From assembly GCA_018813725.1 (NCBI GenBank), contig JAHJBD010000095.1, positions 1 through 14,371 of the forward strand: a stretch of 14,371 nt of DNA, read 5' to 3'. Below, in pieces: positions 1-7,053 of the stretch. The position numbers were made by a program, and so were the translations under genes. The DNA comes from Nanobdellota archaeon. Lineage in GTDB: Archaea; Nanobdellota; Nanobdellia; Woesearchaeales; JAHJBD01. The notes under the pieces were generated by a model. It had not been told where the DNA came from. It did not search any database and was given only the letters and a program-made list of their open reading frames with translations. Each line of letters opens with the position of its first letter. Position 1 is the stretch's first letter.

Positions 1-342
1 AAGCTGCAGAATATGCGAGCTTGGAAAGAGCAAAGGATACTAAAGTTAGCAGAACGCAGCCAATATAACCTGCATCAGTTTAATGTGGAAGCAGATGAGG
101 TAAAAAAATTAAACGAAGAGCTTAGAGAAGAGCTTATTAAAGCAAACCTTATCCAAAAATATGGCAATGTTATTAATACTATACATTGGAATGTAGAGAT
201 GATCAGAGAATTGCTTGTTATGCTAGTAGAAGAGATGAAGAGATCATATGAAGACATAAGGATCATGATGGAATTAGAGCCAAACACAAAGAACGAAACT
301 GATGTGCGCTTTAAGGACATCGCAACATACGGGCTTAAATAA
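1..342 (+). CDS. Hypothetical helical protein, 5'-truncated by window edge
   Basis: The reading frame is open from base 1 through TAA at 340-342. The first ATG is at 13, but the four codons before it are also open (K-L-Q-N), so the gene probably begins outside the window. The visible 113 residues are rich in Glu, Lys and Leu with few Gly or Pro, which suggests long helices or a coiled coil; there is no membrane segment and no cysteine motif. I do not recognise the family. It ends tail-to-tail with the mre11 gene, one base apart. Coding is likely because the opposite frame is already explained by a weaker shadow reading. Function unknown. Confidence 0.55.
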   Translation, partial: KLQNMRAWKEQRILKLAERSQYNLHQFNVEADEVKKLNEELREELIKANLIQKYGNVINTIHWNVEMIRELLVMLVEEMKRSYEDIRIMMELEPNTKNETDVRFKDIATYGLK

Positions 343-343
343 G

Positions 344-1540
344 CTATCTGGTGATATTCTTAACCTCATCAACTAACCTTCTCTCAAAATCAGCAACTTT
401 CTCTCCTTCATTCTTTTCCAAGCTTAGAGCCTGCATAAACTGTTTGATCAGCGCATCTTCATCCCCTTCAACCTTGATCTGCCCTAAGTGCTCTTTTATC
501 AGCTTATCTTCAGTCTCCTCAATATTCCCAGAATCAACACTTATCTGCTCAAACTCTTTTGAACTAAGGCCATTTGTGTTCTTCATGACAAAATATGCAG
601 ATTTCTCGTACAATACACTAAATATCTGCTTAAAATCAATATCAGAGACTTTCCCAGAATCAAGCACCCCATCAAGTCTTAATGTAACAATAGTATCAAA
701 GAATTCTTTACTCTTGATCATATCAAAAATTTCCTTATTCACCTGTTCAGCTGACTTATGGTTGCATTCAAAATGCATGCTATATGCATTATATACCTGT
801 ACAGGGTACCATTCAAGCTTGCCGCCATCATAGATATAAAATCCACCGCGCCCAAGCTTCTCAAGCTCCCTAAAGTTATTAGGGAACAGAGGACCAGGGT
901 ATGCCACAACCCCATAACCTTCTATCTTCTTGTTTTCAACAAAATGAGGGTGCCCCCCTGCATAATAATCAAAAGTCTTAGGCAGCAGCGATAAAGGCTG
1001 GCTGTCAACCTTCTCAAGGTCCTTAGGCTTAAGCTCAGTAAGCAGAGAATGGAACATGAATATCTTAAATCCCGGCTCTGATTCAAGATTTTCCCTATAA
1101 AGATCCTCGTAATAACTTTTCTCTAGGCCACCCCGCTTTCCAAGCAGCCCAGTGATCTTTGCACCAGTCTTTTCATCAACAGTAAAATTAAGCTTAAGCC
1201 TGCCGTCAATAGCCTCTCCCTTAGCGACATTGACAAAAAGGTCTGCATGCTCTAAGACATCAAGCATCGTCTTTCCAGAAGGTGAAAAATCATGCGAGCC
1301 TGCAATCACGTAAACCCTTATGCCTAGGTCCTTAACCTCTTTCAGCTTTTTTGTGACTGCCTTGATGAACTCTATGCCTGGCAAAGAGGTGTTGAATAGG
1401 TCGCCTGCTATCAGGATAAAATCCACCTTCTCCCCTGTGCATAAGTCAACAGCCTTTACAAATGCCCTTGTGCTGATATCCTTTAACTTTGGATCACGCC
1501 AGCTTCCGATATGGCAGTCTGCTAAGTGTGCGAATTTCAT
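344..1540 (-). CDS. mre11: Mre11/SbcD-type DNA double-strand break repair nuclease
   Basis: This is a metallophosphoesterase of the Mre11 family. In the family it processes DNA ends by Mn-dependent exo- and endonuclease action, normally with Rad50. The 398 residues run from ATG at 1540. An earlier in-frame TTG at 1549 is less likely, because the catalytic motif begins right after the ATG (MKFAHLADCHIG) and a TATA element lies 27 nt upstream. Phosphoesterase motifs are in order: D8-x-H10; AGDLFN with D47; AGSHD at about 80-84, where Ser replaces the Asn of the usual GNHD; FH163; and GGHPH at 194-198. The C-terminal 150 residues are charged and helical, the region that contacts Rad50 in relatives. 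Its neighbours upstream on the same strand are herA and an unknown gene; no rad50 or nurA lies in the window. Confidence 0.93.
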   Translation of the reverse strand: MKFAHLADCHIGSWRDPKLKDISTRAFVKAVDLCTGEKVDFILIAGDLFNTSLPGIEFIKAVTKKLKEVKDLGIRVYVIAGSHDFSPSGKTMLDVLEHADLFVNVAKGEAIDGRLKLNFTVDEKTGAKITGLLGKRGGLEKSYYEDLYRENLESEPGFKIFMFHSLLTELKPKDLEKVDSQPLSLLPKTFDYYAGGHPHFVENKKIEGYGVVAYPGPLFPNNFRELEKLGRGGFYIYDGGKLEWYPVQVYNAYSMHFECNHKSAEQVNKEIFDMIKSKEFFDTIVTLRLDGVLDSGKVSDIDFKQIFSVLYEKSAYFVMKNTNGLSSKEFEQISVDSGNIEETEDKLIKEHLGQIKVEGDEDALIKQFMQALSLEKNEGEKVADFERRLVDEVKNITR

Positions 1541-1561
1541 AAAAAACAAGTAATAAAAAGA

Positions 1562-1573
1562 ACTATATAAAGG
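1562..1573 (-). promoter_or_regulatory. TATA box for mre11
   Basis: On the minus strand this reads CCTTTATATAGT, centred about 27 nt before the mre11 ATG. That is the spacing of archaeal leaderless transcripts. No Shine-Dalgarno sequence is seen, so mre11 probably has its own leaderless mRNA besides any read-through from herA. Confidence 0.5.
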
Positions 1574-1574
1574 T

Positions 1575-2078
1575 TTATTGGCGCAAGAACTCTAATACTT
1601 CCTCGGTCATATGCGGCCGTTTGGCCCCTTCCATCGCAGCTATGATCCCTGCTTCAACACCCATAGGTATACCTTGGGTAGTGTCAATAACCAGCAGCCT
1701 TAAGTCGATACTGCAGCGGTCTGTAAATGCACCTACCTGTTCAGCAATCTCATCGGGAGTTGCGCGTTCCCAGCCATACAACCCCTTATCATGAGACGTT
1801 CTGCCGCCATACGCATCAAGATAATCCAAAGAATACCTGCCTGGACCTACAAATAAGAATTTTGCAGTCTCCCTTCCTGTAGTTAATTCTTCAGGCAATC
1901 TTCTGAAGAACCATTCCTGCGGGGTTGTAGGTTCAGCTAAGACAGGACCAGTTATGCTCCCTTTACACGGCTTAAACTGAGTCCCATAAAAACCATCAGC
2001 TTTCATTAAGCCAAAACACACTTCATCATTGTTTACGACTATCTTGTAATGTCCATGCCCATCATTTTGTCCATCCAT
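1575..2078 (-). CDS. Unrecognised 167-residue protein between herA and mre11
   Basis: The start was chosen at ATG 2078 (MDGQNDGHGHYK). A clear ribosome binding site, AGGGTGA, sits six bases before it, while the longer open frame to 2219 would run back into herA in another frame. The product is soluble and acidic, with no transmembrane segment. A hydrophobic strand followed by a glycine turn (KFLFVGPGRYSLDYL) lies in the middle. Near the C terminus, LLVIDTTQGIPMGVEAGIIAAM resembles the D...G...E-x-G-x-A pattern of nucleoside 2-deoxyribosyltransferase-like Rossmann folds, but that is only a shape resemblance. The 43-nt gap from herA and the strong ribosome binding site, with no TATA box seen, suggest co-transcription with herA. 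In many archaea this part of the cluster holds nurA or rad50; I see no similarity to either. Confidence 0.7.
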   Translation of the reverse strand: MDGQNDGHGHYKIVVNNDEVCFGLMKADGFYGTQFKPCKGSITGPVLAEPTTPQEWFFRRLPEELTTGRETAKFLFVGPGRYSLDYLDAYGGRTSHDKGLYGWERATPDEIAEQVGAFTDRCSIDLRLLVIDTTQGIPMGVEAGIIAAMEGAKRPHMTEEVLEFLRQ

Positions 2079-2121
2079 TATATTCACCCTGTATAAAAAA
2101 TTTAGTCCTATTTTTAAACAT

Positions 2122-3645
2122 TTACCCAAAACCAATCCCTGAATAATCCTTCTTAACATCTTCCTTCCTGCTCTGCTTAACAATATCCTCAAAAAGAGGT
2201 ATCTTGACAGGCATGGCAAACTTAGAAAAGTTTGAAGTGACTATTGCCTCGCCAACATCAAGCGAAGCGATATTCCGATTATCTTCAGAAAGGTCTTGTG
2301 CAGCTGACTCGATTATAGCTTGCCTTTCAGGAGCCATCTCAATCCCGAGGATGATCTTGGTGTTGATATTAGCCAATATCTCACGAGGTATAAGCGAAGG
2401 AAGCTGTGTTATGGCGGTAAGCCCAACCTTAAATTTCCTTCCTTCACGTGCTATTGTTGAAAAAACATTTGGCCCTTTTTCTAGAACCTCTTTGCCAAGA
2501 ACCCTTGGCGCCTCTTCAAGTATTATGGATACAACTGGCTTATCATCCAAGAGGCCTTTGATCTTATAGCCTTTATACCTATTGAGTATTTCTGTAGCGA
2601 CAAGGCTTCCTATAAGTATCTCAACTGCACCAGAAAAAGGTGAAGTGTCGATTATTACAGTCTTGCTCTGTTCAAGCTCAGAGCAGATATCATGTATTGT
2701 AGTATCACCTGCATTGATATCAAAAACACCATTGCAATAAAGTTGGCTGCCGTCAAATTCCATATCAAGCAAACTGAGTAACCGACGCTTAAGCACAGCA
2801 AGCGTAGCCTCATTAAAGCCATCAACCGGCTTTTCTAATATGACTGATTCGATCCACTGCTTTGAATACCTCTTATAAAAAGCAGTAAGCGCTTCTTTCT
2901 GCGGTCCAGACCATTCAACAACCCCGTTAAAATGCGCAGGCCTAAGCTGCTGCAGGTTAATCTTAAGGCTCCTGCATCCAACTGGAGGATGATTAGCAGT
3001 ATAATAAGCAAGCTTGGCTTTAGAGTTAACATGATCCTTAAGCCCAACCTTGTTCCTTCCATAATATTCATCATGCGGATCAAGCACAAGTATTCCGCAA
3101 TAATCTCTGTCCATAACATCCCACAGCATGCAGTAAGTGAGATTAGACTTGCCTCTACCCGTAGTCGCAGGTATCAGCACATGATGCGAGAATACCTTAT
3201 CTCCTGGGAGGAACAGGTCAACATCAAGCATCTTGCTTCCGCTCCTTAGCTTGCCAATAAACAACGGATTTCTTGGCTTTGTCAAAAACTTAAGATCATC
3301 GCTTGTTACCTCACGCACATTTGAAAATACAGGCGGAAGCCCTTTTGAGATCTTTGCTCCGCCGTTCCCTAATGTTATCATTGTCTTAAGATAAGCAAGG
3401 GTATAGTTCCTAAGATTACCATCAAAAAAATCTATGTCTGTACCTTCTTCAAGGTTCATCCCAGATATAAGCTCAAGGTTCTGCTGCGATATCTGGCTGC
3501 CATACACAAGGTCATAAGCCTGAAGTATCATCTTTGTATCTTGGTTCTCAGCCACAAGAAGTTCACCGATCTCCATCTTTTCCAGAGATTTCTGCCTGAC
3601 GATGATCTTGCCGAATTCCCCAGATATTACCTGTCCTTTTATCAT
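2122..3645 (-). CDS. herA: HerA-type hexameric DNA translocase/helicase
   Basis: HerA is a FtsK/HerA-superfamily ATPase that in archaea works with NurA and Mre11-Rad50 in resecting DNA ends. The 507 residues match the family layout. An N-terminal small beta-barrel (HAS-barrel-like, about 1-90) is followed by Walker A PATTGRGKSN (159-168), then GILVLDPHDEYY (184-195), typical of HerA. Walker B is VVSIILEEAPRVL (371-383), with the tandem acidic residues. The segment STIAREGRKFKVGL (396-409) carries the conserved Arg, and TAITQLPSLIP (410-420) is the sensor strand. The start is ATG 3645. No Shine-Dalgarno is present, but an AT-rich TATA element sits about 28 nt upstream, so the mRNA is probably leaderless. 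It is the first gene of the minus-strand repair cluster and is divergent from the small membrane-protein gene. Confidence 0.93.
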   Translation of the reverse strand: MIKGQVISGEFGKIIVRQKSLEKMEIGELLVAENQDTKMILQAYDLVYGSQISQQNLELISGMNLEEGTDIDFFDGNLRNYTLAYLKTMITLGNGGAKISKGLPPVFSNVREVTSDDLKFLTKPRNPLFIGKLRSGSKMLDVDLFLPGDKVFSHHVLIPATTGRGKSNLTYCMLWDVMDRDYCGILVLDPHDEYYGRNKVGLKDHVNSKAKLAYYTANHPPVGCRSLKINLQQLRPAHFNGVVEWSGPQKEALTAFYKRYSKQWIESVILEKPVDGFNEATLAVLKRRLLSLLDMEFDGSQLYCNGVFDINAGDTTIHDICSELEQSKTVIIDTSPFSGAVEILIGSLVATEILNRYKGYKIKGLLDDKPVVSIILEEAPRVLGKEVLEKGPNVFSTIAREGRKFKVGLTAITQLPSLIPREILANINTKIILGIEMAPERQAIIESAAQDLSEDNRNIASLDVGEAIVTSNFSKFAMPVKIPLFEDIVKQSRKEDVKKDYSGIGFG

Positions 3646-3666
3646 AGGTTGATGTAGCCAAGCAGA

Positions 3667-3680
3667 CTATATTAATATTT
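3667..3680 (-). promoter_or_regulatory. TATA box for herA
   Basis: The minus strand reads AAATATTAATATAG about 28 nt upstream of the herA ATG, fitting a leaderless transcript. It shares a 79-nt divergent intergenic region with the plus-strand TATA box at 3693-3703. Confidence 0.45.
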
Positions 3681-3692
3681 GCCCATTAGAAA

Positions 3693-3703
3693 ATTATATA
3701 TAG
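3693..3703 (+). promoter_or_regulatory. TATA box for the small membrane-protein gene
   Basis: ATTATATATAG is centred 27 nt before the ATG at 3725, the usual leaderless spacing. No ribosome binding site is visible. Confidence 0.5.
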
Positions 3704-3724
3704 AGGATATATTAATTTTACATC

Positions 3725-4096
3725 ATGTCAATCTTAGGCCCGCAATTTTTAGTAAAGCATATCGGAACTTTTGCATATGTTCTTAGCGCAGTAATCTTAG
3801 TCATATTCAGTGATGCAATAAACCGCTATATAGTATTTCCAGTTGCAGATGGTGTTAAGGGCAAGGCACATAAACACCTAAAGAAACATGGCAACTGGGG
3901 CAAATACATCTCCGAAGCAGCTGCAACCCTTATTTTCATCCTATACTGCTGGTTTGGAAGCGTAATCCTTGCAACATATATCATAGCCCCTATACTGAAC
4001 AGAGCTAGAGACTTTCTAATATTAGTATTATTAGGAATATTCCTACTGGTATCATATGTGATCAATTTTCAAAGGAAAAGATTTCTTAAGGTTTGA
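3725..4096 (+). CDS. Small integral membrane protein, three predicted helices
   Basis: The 123-residue product has three hydrophobic stretches: about 13-30 (FAYVLSAVILVIFSDAI), 66-90 (LIFILYCWFGSVILATYI) and 95-113 (FLILVLLGIFLLVSYVI). Between the first two is a basic loop with several Lys and His (KGKAHKHLKKHGNWGKY). No channel, transporter or enzyme signature is recognised. The start is supported by a TATA box 27 nt upstream. It lies 40 nt before the 474-residue gene, but that gene has its own TATA box, so the two are probably independent transcripts. Function unknown. Confidence 0.72.
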   Translation: MSILGPQFLVKHIGTFAYVLSAVILVIFSDAINRYIVFPVADGVKGKAHKHLKKHGNWGKYISEAAATLIFILYCWFGSVILATYIIAPILNRARDFLILVLLGIFLLVSYVINFQRKRFLKV

Positions 4097-4106
4097 ACCA
4101 CAAGAA

Positions 4107-4117
4107 TTTTATATCCC
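4107..4117 (+). promoter_or_regulatory. TATA box for the 474-residue gene
   Basis: TTTTATATCCC lies about 25 nt upstream of the ATG at 4137, consistent with a leaderless mRNA. It sits just after the stop of the membrane-protein gene. Confidence 0.45.
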
Positions 4118-4136
4118 TATTTCACTTAGCTAAGAT

Positions 4137-5561
4137 ATGAATAGCACAGCACAATTCCAGGTCCAAAGGCTGAGAAAGGCAAGCCTGAACACCAAATATG
4201 GGATTGTATGGATAACAGATGAAAGATCTAAGAAGATAGATGAGATAATAAGCATACTAAGGCTTCTGCTTGTTGGCCTTTCACAGGAGATAAGCCAAAA
4301 AAAGGACATATTTCTTGAGGGGCTGACAGAAAATCTTATGCATAAGCTAGAGACTATTAAAAAAGCATATGAAGGTGACAATACTGCAAAAAAGAAGATT
4401 TCAAGCTATGATTTCTCACCAGGGAAGATCAACGATGACATAAAATATCTATGCGATTACATAGATGATATGCTCTATAAAAGAGTCTACAGAGACGAGA
4501 AACTCAGAAGATATGCCACAGAATGGCTGGCCCATGCAGATCTTCCTATCCTGCCTGAATATATTTCAGCAGGCATATACCTCCTAAGGCATAACATCCC
4601 TATGAGCTATTTTACTGATGGTATAGCTAAATGGCATGACCTCAGCGATGAGAGAAAGCAGCTATACAATATCCATGACCTTGTAAAGAACTGTTTTATG
4701 ACTTACCAAGGCGGGATTGCATCACCCACAACTGTTGCTCGAGGATTAGGCGAATACAAGGATTTAGAAGTTATCAAGAGAGAACTAAGACACTTTCTTG
4801 ATAGATACAAGGATATTGCAGACCATGACATGCTCAAATACAATTTTCTTGCTGAGAGAGTTACGGTTGATGATCAGGAATCTGAGATCCATAGATATTT
4901 TACAATCAAACCTGAAAATGCACAGATCTGGTCAAAGGAAAAAGTTTTCAGATACACTACAGAAGAGTATTTTACAGCGATAAGATCCTGTTCAAGAGTA
5001 TGCGCAATACATGGTTCTGATTCACCAGTAGAGATTATCCAAGATGGCTTTATGCTATCAGCCCATGAAAGAGCAGTAAGAAAGAAACGTCAAGGCAGGC
5101 TTCATCCCACACTTAACATCCATTTCTCACTCAATCACCTTTACTCTGAGTATGATCCTGCCAAAAGCGGACAAGGGGCTGAAGTGATGTTTGTTTTCGC
5201 TGCAGAAGCTTTGATAGAACATTTTTCAATCGGCGGGATACCAAGCTCAGGCGACTTCCCAATTACTTTCCCACATGCGCATGAAAAAGAGCTGCCGATA
5301 AGATATGGGATCATATTCATAGTAGATAACCAGTACACAAGACCCTTAAAAGCTCTGGCAGTCACAAAAGGCTATAGGGTGCACAGCTACAACGGAAACT
5401 TTATGCAAGAATTGTTAAGATTATCAAATGGCTCTGAAAAAAACATCTTCCCGCTTCAGGCATCATCAAAGCTTATACTTAAAGATATTGTCCTCACCAC
5501 AGGCTACAGCTCAGACTCTGCAAGGAGCCATTTCATCCAGCCTGTCTTTGGAGTGAAGTGA
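4137..5561 (+). CDS. Unrecognised 474-residue protein with possible C-terminal enzymatic domain
   Basis: The family is not recognised. The N-terminal 260 residues look helical and charged with no membrane segment. From about 285 the composition changes to strands and turns: CAIHGSDSPVEIIQDGFM (289-306), LNIHFSLNHLY (326-336), AEVMFVFAAEALIEHF (348-363), and ELPIRYGIIFIVDN (385-398). A His-Gly followed by a D/E-I-I-x-x-G-F segment is the way many ADP-ribosyltransferase-fold (ART-like) proteins begin, so that fold is a guess; no full catalytic triad can be assigned by eye. The same order of motifs seems to recur in the 503-residue protein at 12542-14053. The start is ATG 4137 with a TATA box 25 nt upstream and no Shine-Dalgarno. 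Its own promoter and flanking genes give no functional hint. Confidence 0.72.
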   Translation: MNSTAQFQVQRLRKASLNTKYGIVWITDERSKKIDEIISILRLLLVGLSQEISQKKDIFLEGLTENLMHKLETIKKAYEGDNTAKKKISSYDFSPGKINDDIKYLCDYIDDMLYKRVYRDEKLRRYATEWLAHADLPILPEYISAGIYLLRHNIPMSYFTDGIAKWHDLSDERKQLYNIHDLVKNCFMTYQGGIASPTTVARGLGEYKDLEVIKRELRHFLDRYKDIADHDMLKYNFLAERVTVDDQESEIHRYFTIKPENAQIWSKEKVFRYTTEEYFTAIRSCSRVCAIHGSDSPVEIIQDGFMLSAHERAVRKKRQGRLHPTLNIHFSLNHLYSEYDPAKSGQGAEVMFVFAAEALIEHFSIGGIPSSGDFPITFPHAHEKELPIRYGIIFIVDNQYTRPLKALAVTKGYRVHSYNGNFMQELLRLSNGSEKNIFPLQASSKLILKDIVLTTGYSSDSARSHFIQPVFGVK

Positions 5562-5577
5562 CAACTGGTCCACCGAA

Positions 5578-5588
5578 AAATATATAAA
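5578..5588 (+). promoter_or_regulatory. TATA box for the GTPase/DUF2073/zinc-ribbon operon
   Basis: AAATATATAAA is centred about 44 nt before the ATG at 5627. Unlike most genes here this leaves a leader of about 20 nt, which contains a GTGGTGG ribosome binding site (5616-5622). Confidence 0.5.
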
Positions 5589-5626
5589 CCTAATAAATTA
5601 TTTTTTCTTTGTGAAGTGGTGGTTTA

Positions 5627-6256
5627 ATGATAAGCATAATTAAGGTATTCTTAAACAGATTCAAAAGCCTGTTCAAGAAGAAAAAAGATGTAAAGCTCGG
5701 ACTATACGGACCTCCAAATGGCGGTAAGACTACATTAGCGAACAGGATATGCCAAGACTGGCTTGGTGAGGATATGGGCAGCGTATCAAATGTTGCGCAC
5801 GAGACAAGAGAGATCCAGATCAAAGAACAGGTTCACATTGAAAAAGACGGAAAATCATTAAGCTTCAACCTTGTGGACACTCCAGGAATCGCAACAAAGA
5901 TAGATTATGAAGATTTCTTGAAAGTTGGGATGAAAGAAAAAGAAGCAAAACAAAGGGCAAAAGAAGCCACAAAAGGCGTTATTGACAGTATTAAGTGGCT
6001 AGATGACATGGATGTCGTTATAGTGGTCCTTGACGGAACAAAAGACGCTTACAGCCAGGTCAACATAACAATTATCGGCAACCTACAGGCACGAAACATT
6101 CCAGTACTGCTTGTCGCAAACAAGATAGACCTTAGGAAGTCAAATATGAAAAAGATACAAGCTGCTTTCCCACAATATGAAGTGATAGGAATAAGTGCAA
6201 AGTACGGCAAGAATATAGATGCGTTTTATGATGCTTTGTTGAATTTAGCAGCTTAA
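5627..6256 (+). CDS. oapA: Era-like small GTPase (OapA-type)
   Basis: A 209-residue Ras-like P-loop GTPase. Its G motifs are in order: G1 GPPNGGKT (28-35), G2 Thr in HETRE (58-62), G3 DTPG (84-87), G4 NKID (165-168), G5 SAK (190-192). The first 20 residues are a basic, hydrophobic helix (MISIIKVFLNRFKSLFKKKK) that could touch membrane or RNA. A charged insert after G3 (KVGMKEKEAKQRAKEA) is lysine- and glutamate-rich. This GTPase, with the DUF2073 and zinc-ribbon genes that follow at short spacing, forms a widely conserved archaeal trio, named oapABC in haloarchaea from its position near a replication origin there. The cellular role is not established. The start has a GTGGTGG ribosome binding site. 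It is certain as a GTPase; the oapA name rests on the gene order. Confidence 0.88.
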   Translation: MISIIKVFLNRFKSLFKKKKDVKLGLYGPPNGGKTTLANRICQDWLGEDMGSVSNVAHETREIQIKEQVHIEKDGKSLSFNLVDTPGIATKIDYEDFLKVGMKEKEAKQRAKEATKGVIDSIKWLDDMDVVIVVLDGTKDAYSQVNITIIGNLQARNIPVLLVANKIDLRKSNMKKIQAAFPQYEVIGISAKYGKNIDAFYDALLNLAA

Positions 6257-6271
6257 AAAAAGAGGTGGACA

Positions 6272-6661
6272 ATGTTAACTCTACAATTCGTCCCGTATTC
6301 AGAGATTGAGGATCTGGGTCCGGCGAGAAGGGTAAAGAAACTTTTAGATATTGCAAAAGAGAACAAGATTGTGCTTTTGGAAGGAAGACTAAAAAAAGAG
6401 GAAGAAGCAGACCTTATAGCGATCACCATGGAAGAGATTGATGAAAAATTCAAAGGTATCGAGCTCGCCGTCATCAACCCGCAGAAAAAGGATATGGGCT
6501 TTTTAAGGTCCATAAAAGCAGGTATGATAAGCATGCTCCTGGGTGACAGGCAAGGTTTCACAATCATCGGACCTGCAACTGTTGTAAAAGAGATCAAGAA
6601 AGATCCAGACAAGATCCAATTGTATACACAGGAAAACAAGTCAAAAAGGAAAAAAAGGTAA
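6272..6661 (+). CDS. oapB: DUF2073 family protein (OapB-type)
   Basis: A 129-residue archaeal protein of the DUF2073/OapB family, a usual partner of the Era-like GTPase upstream. It begins MLTLQFVPYSEIEDLGPARR and ends in a lysine-rich tail (KSKRKKR). The middle is alternating helices and strands with no cysteines and no membrane segment. A strong ribosome binding site, GAGGTGG, lies just before the ATG and only 15 nt separate it from the GTPase stop, so the two are surely one transcript. Biochemical function is unknown; the conserved linkage suggests action with the GTPase. Confidence 0.83.
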   Translation: MLTLQFVPYSEIEDLGPARRVKKLLDIAKENKIVLLEGRLKKEEEADLIAITMEEIDEKFKGIELAVINPQKKDMGFLRSIKAGMISMLLGDRQGFTIIGPATVVKEIKKDPDKIQLYTQENKSKRKKR

Positions 6662-6667
6662 TAATAT

Positions 6668-7051
6668 ATGCCACACCAATGCGTAAGATGCAACACTTTC
6701 TATGAAGATGGCGCTACAGAGATCATCAAGGGTTGCAGCTGCGGTGGCAGGCTATTTTTCTACATAAAAAAGGAAAAGCTTGAGGAAGCAAAGAAACTTC
6801 AGGATGACATCCAGCTTTCAGACAAAGACAAGATTCAGATCGAGAAAGATGTCTTTGACCTTGTAGGAACTGAAGTAGATAGGGACCAGCCTGTTGTCTT
6901 GGACCTAGAAGCGATCCGTGTGCTAAAGCCAGGCCAGTACGAGCTAGACCTTGTGCACCTTTTCAAGAACGAGCCCCTGATATTCAAGTTAGAAGAAGGA
7001 AAATACATGATAGATTTGGTCGAGAGTTTCAACAAGTTCAAGAAGAAGTAG
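6668..7051 (+). CDS. oapC: Zinc-ribbon protein, DUF2072 family (OapC-type)
   Basis: A 127-residue protein with an N-terminal zinc ribbon: C5-x2-C8 (CVRC) and C23-x-C25 (CSC) after a 14-residue loop. This spacing matches the archaeal DUF2072/OapC proteins that follow DUF2073. The remainder is strands and helices, with LDLEAIRVLKPGQYELDL typical of the C-terminal part. It starts six bases after the DUF2073 stop, so it is the third gene of the operon. Its stop lies two bases from the stop of the convergent GTPase gene. The ribbon may bind nucleic acid or a protein partner; this is inference. Confidence 0.83.
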   Translation: MPHQCVRCNTFYEDGATEIIKGCSCGGRLFFYIKKEKLEEAKKLQDDIQLSDKDKIQIEKDVFDLVGTEVDRDQPVVLDLEAIRVLKPGQYELDLVHLFKNEPLIFKLEEGKYMIDLVESFNKFKKK

Positions 7052-7053
7052 TT

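Noticed and set aside
2079..2219. N-terminal extension of the 167-residue protein back into herA
   Set aside because: A strong ribosome binding site precedes ATG 2078, the extension lies in the coding sequence of herA in another frame, and its sequence is a basic, low-information stretch.
5141..5365. Minus-strand frame inside the 474-residue gene
   Set aside because: It is the antisense shadow of a continuous plus-strand gene and has no start signals.
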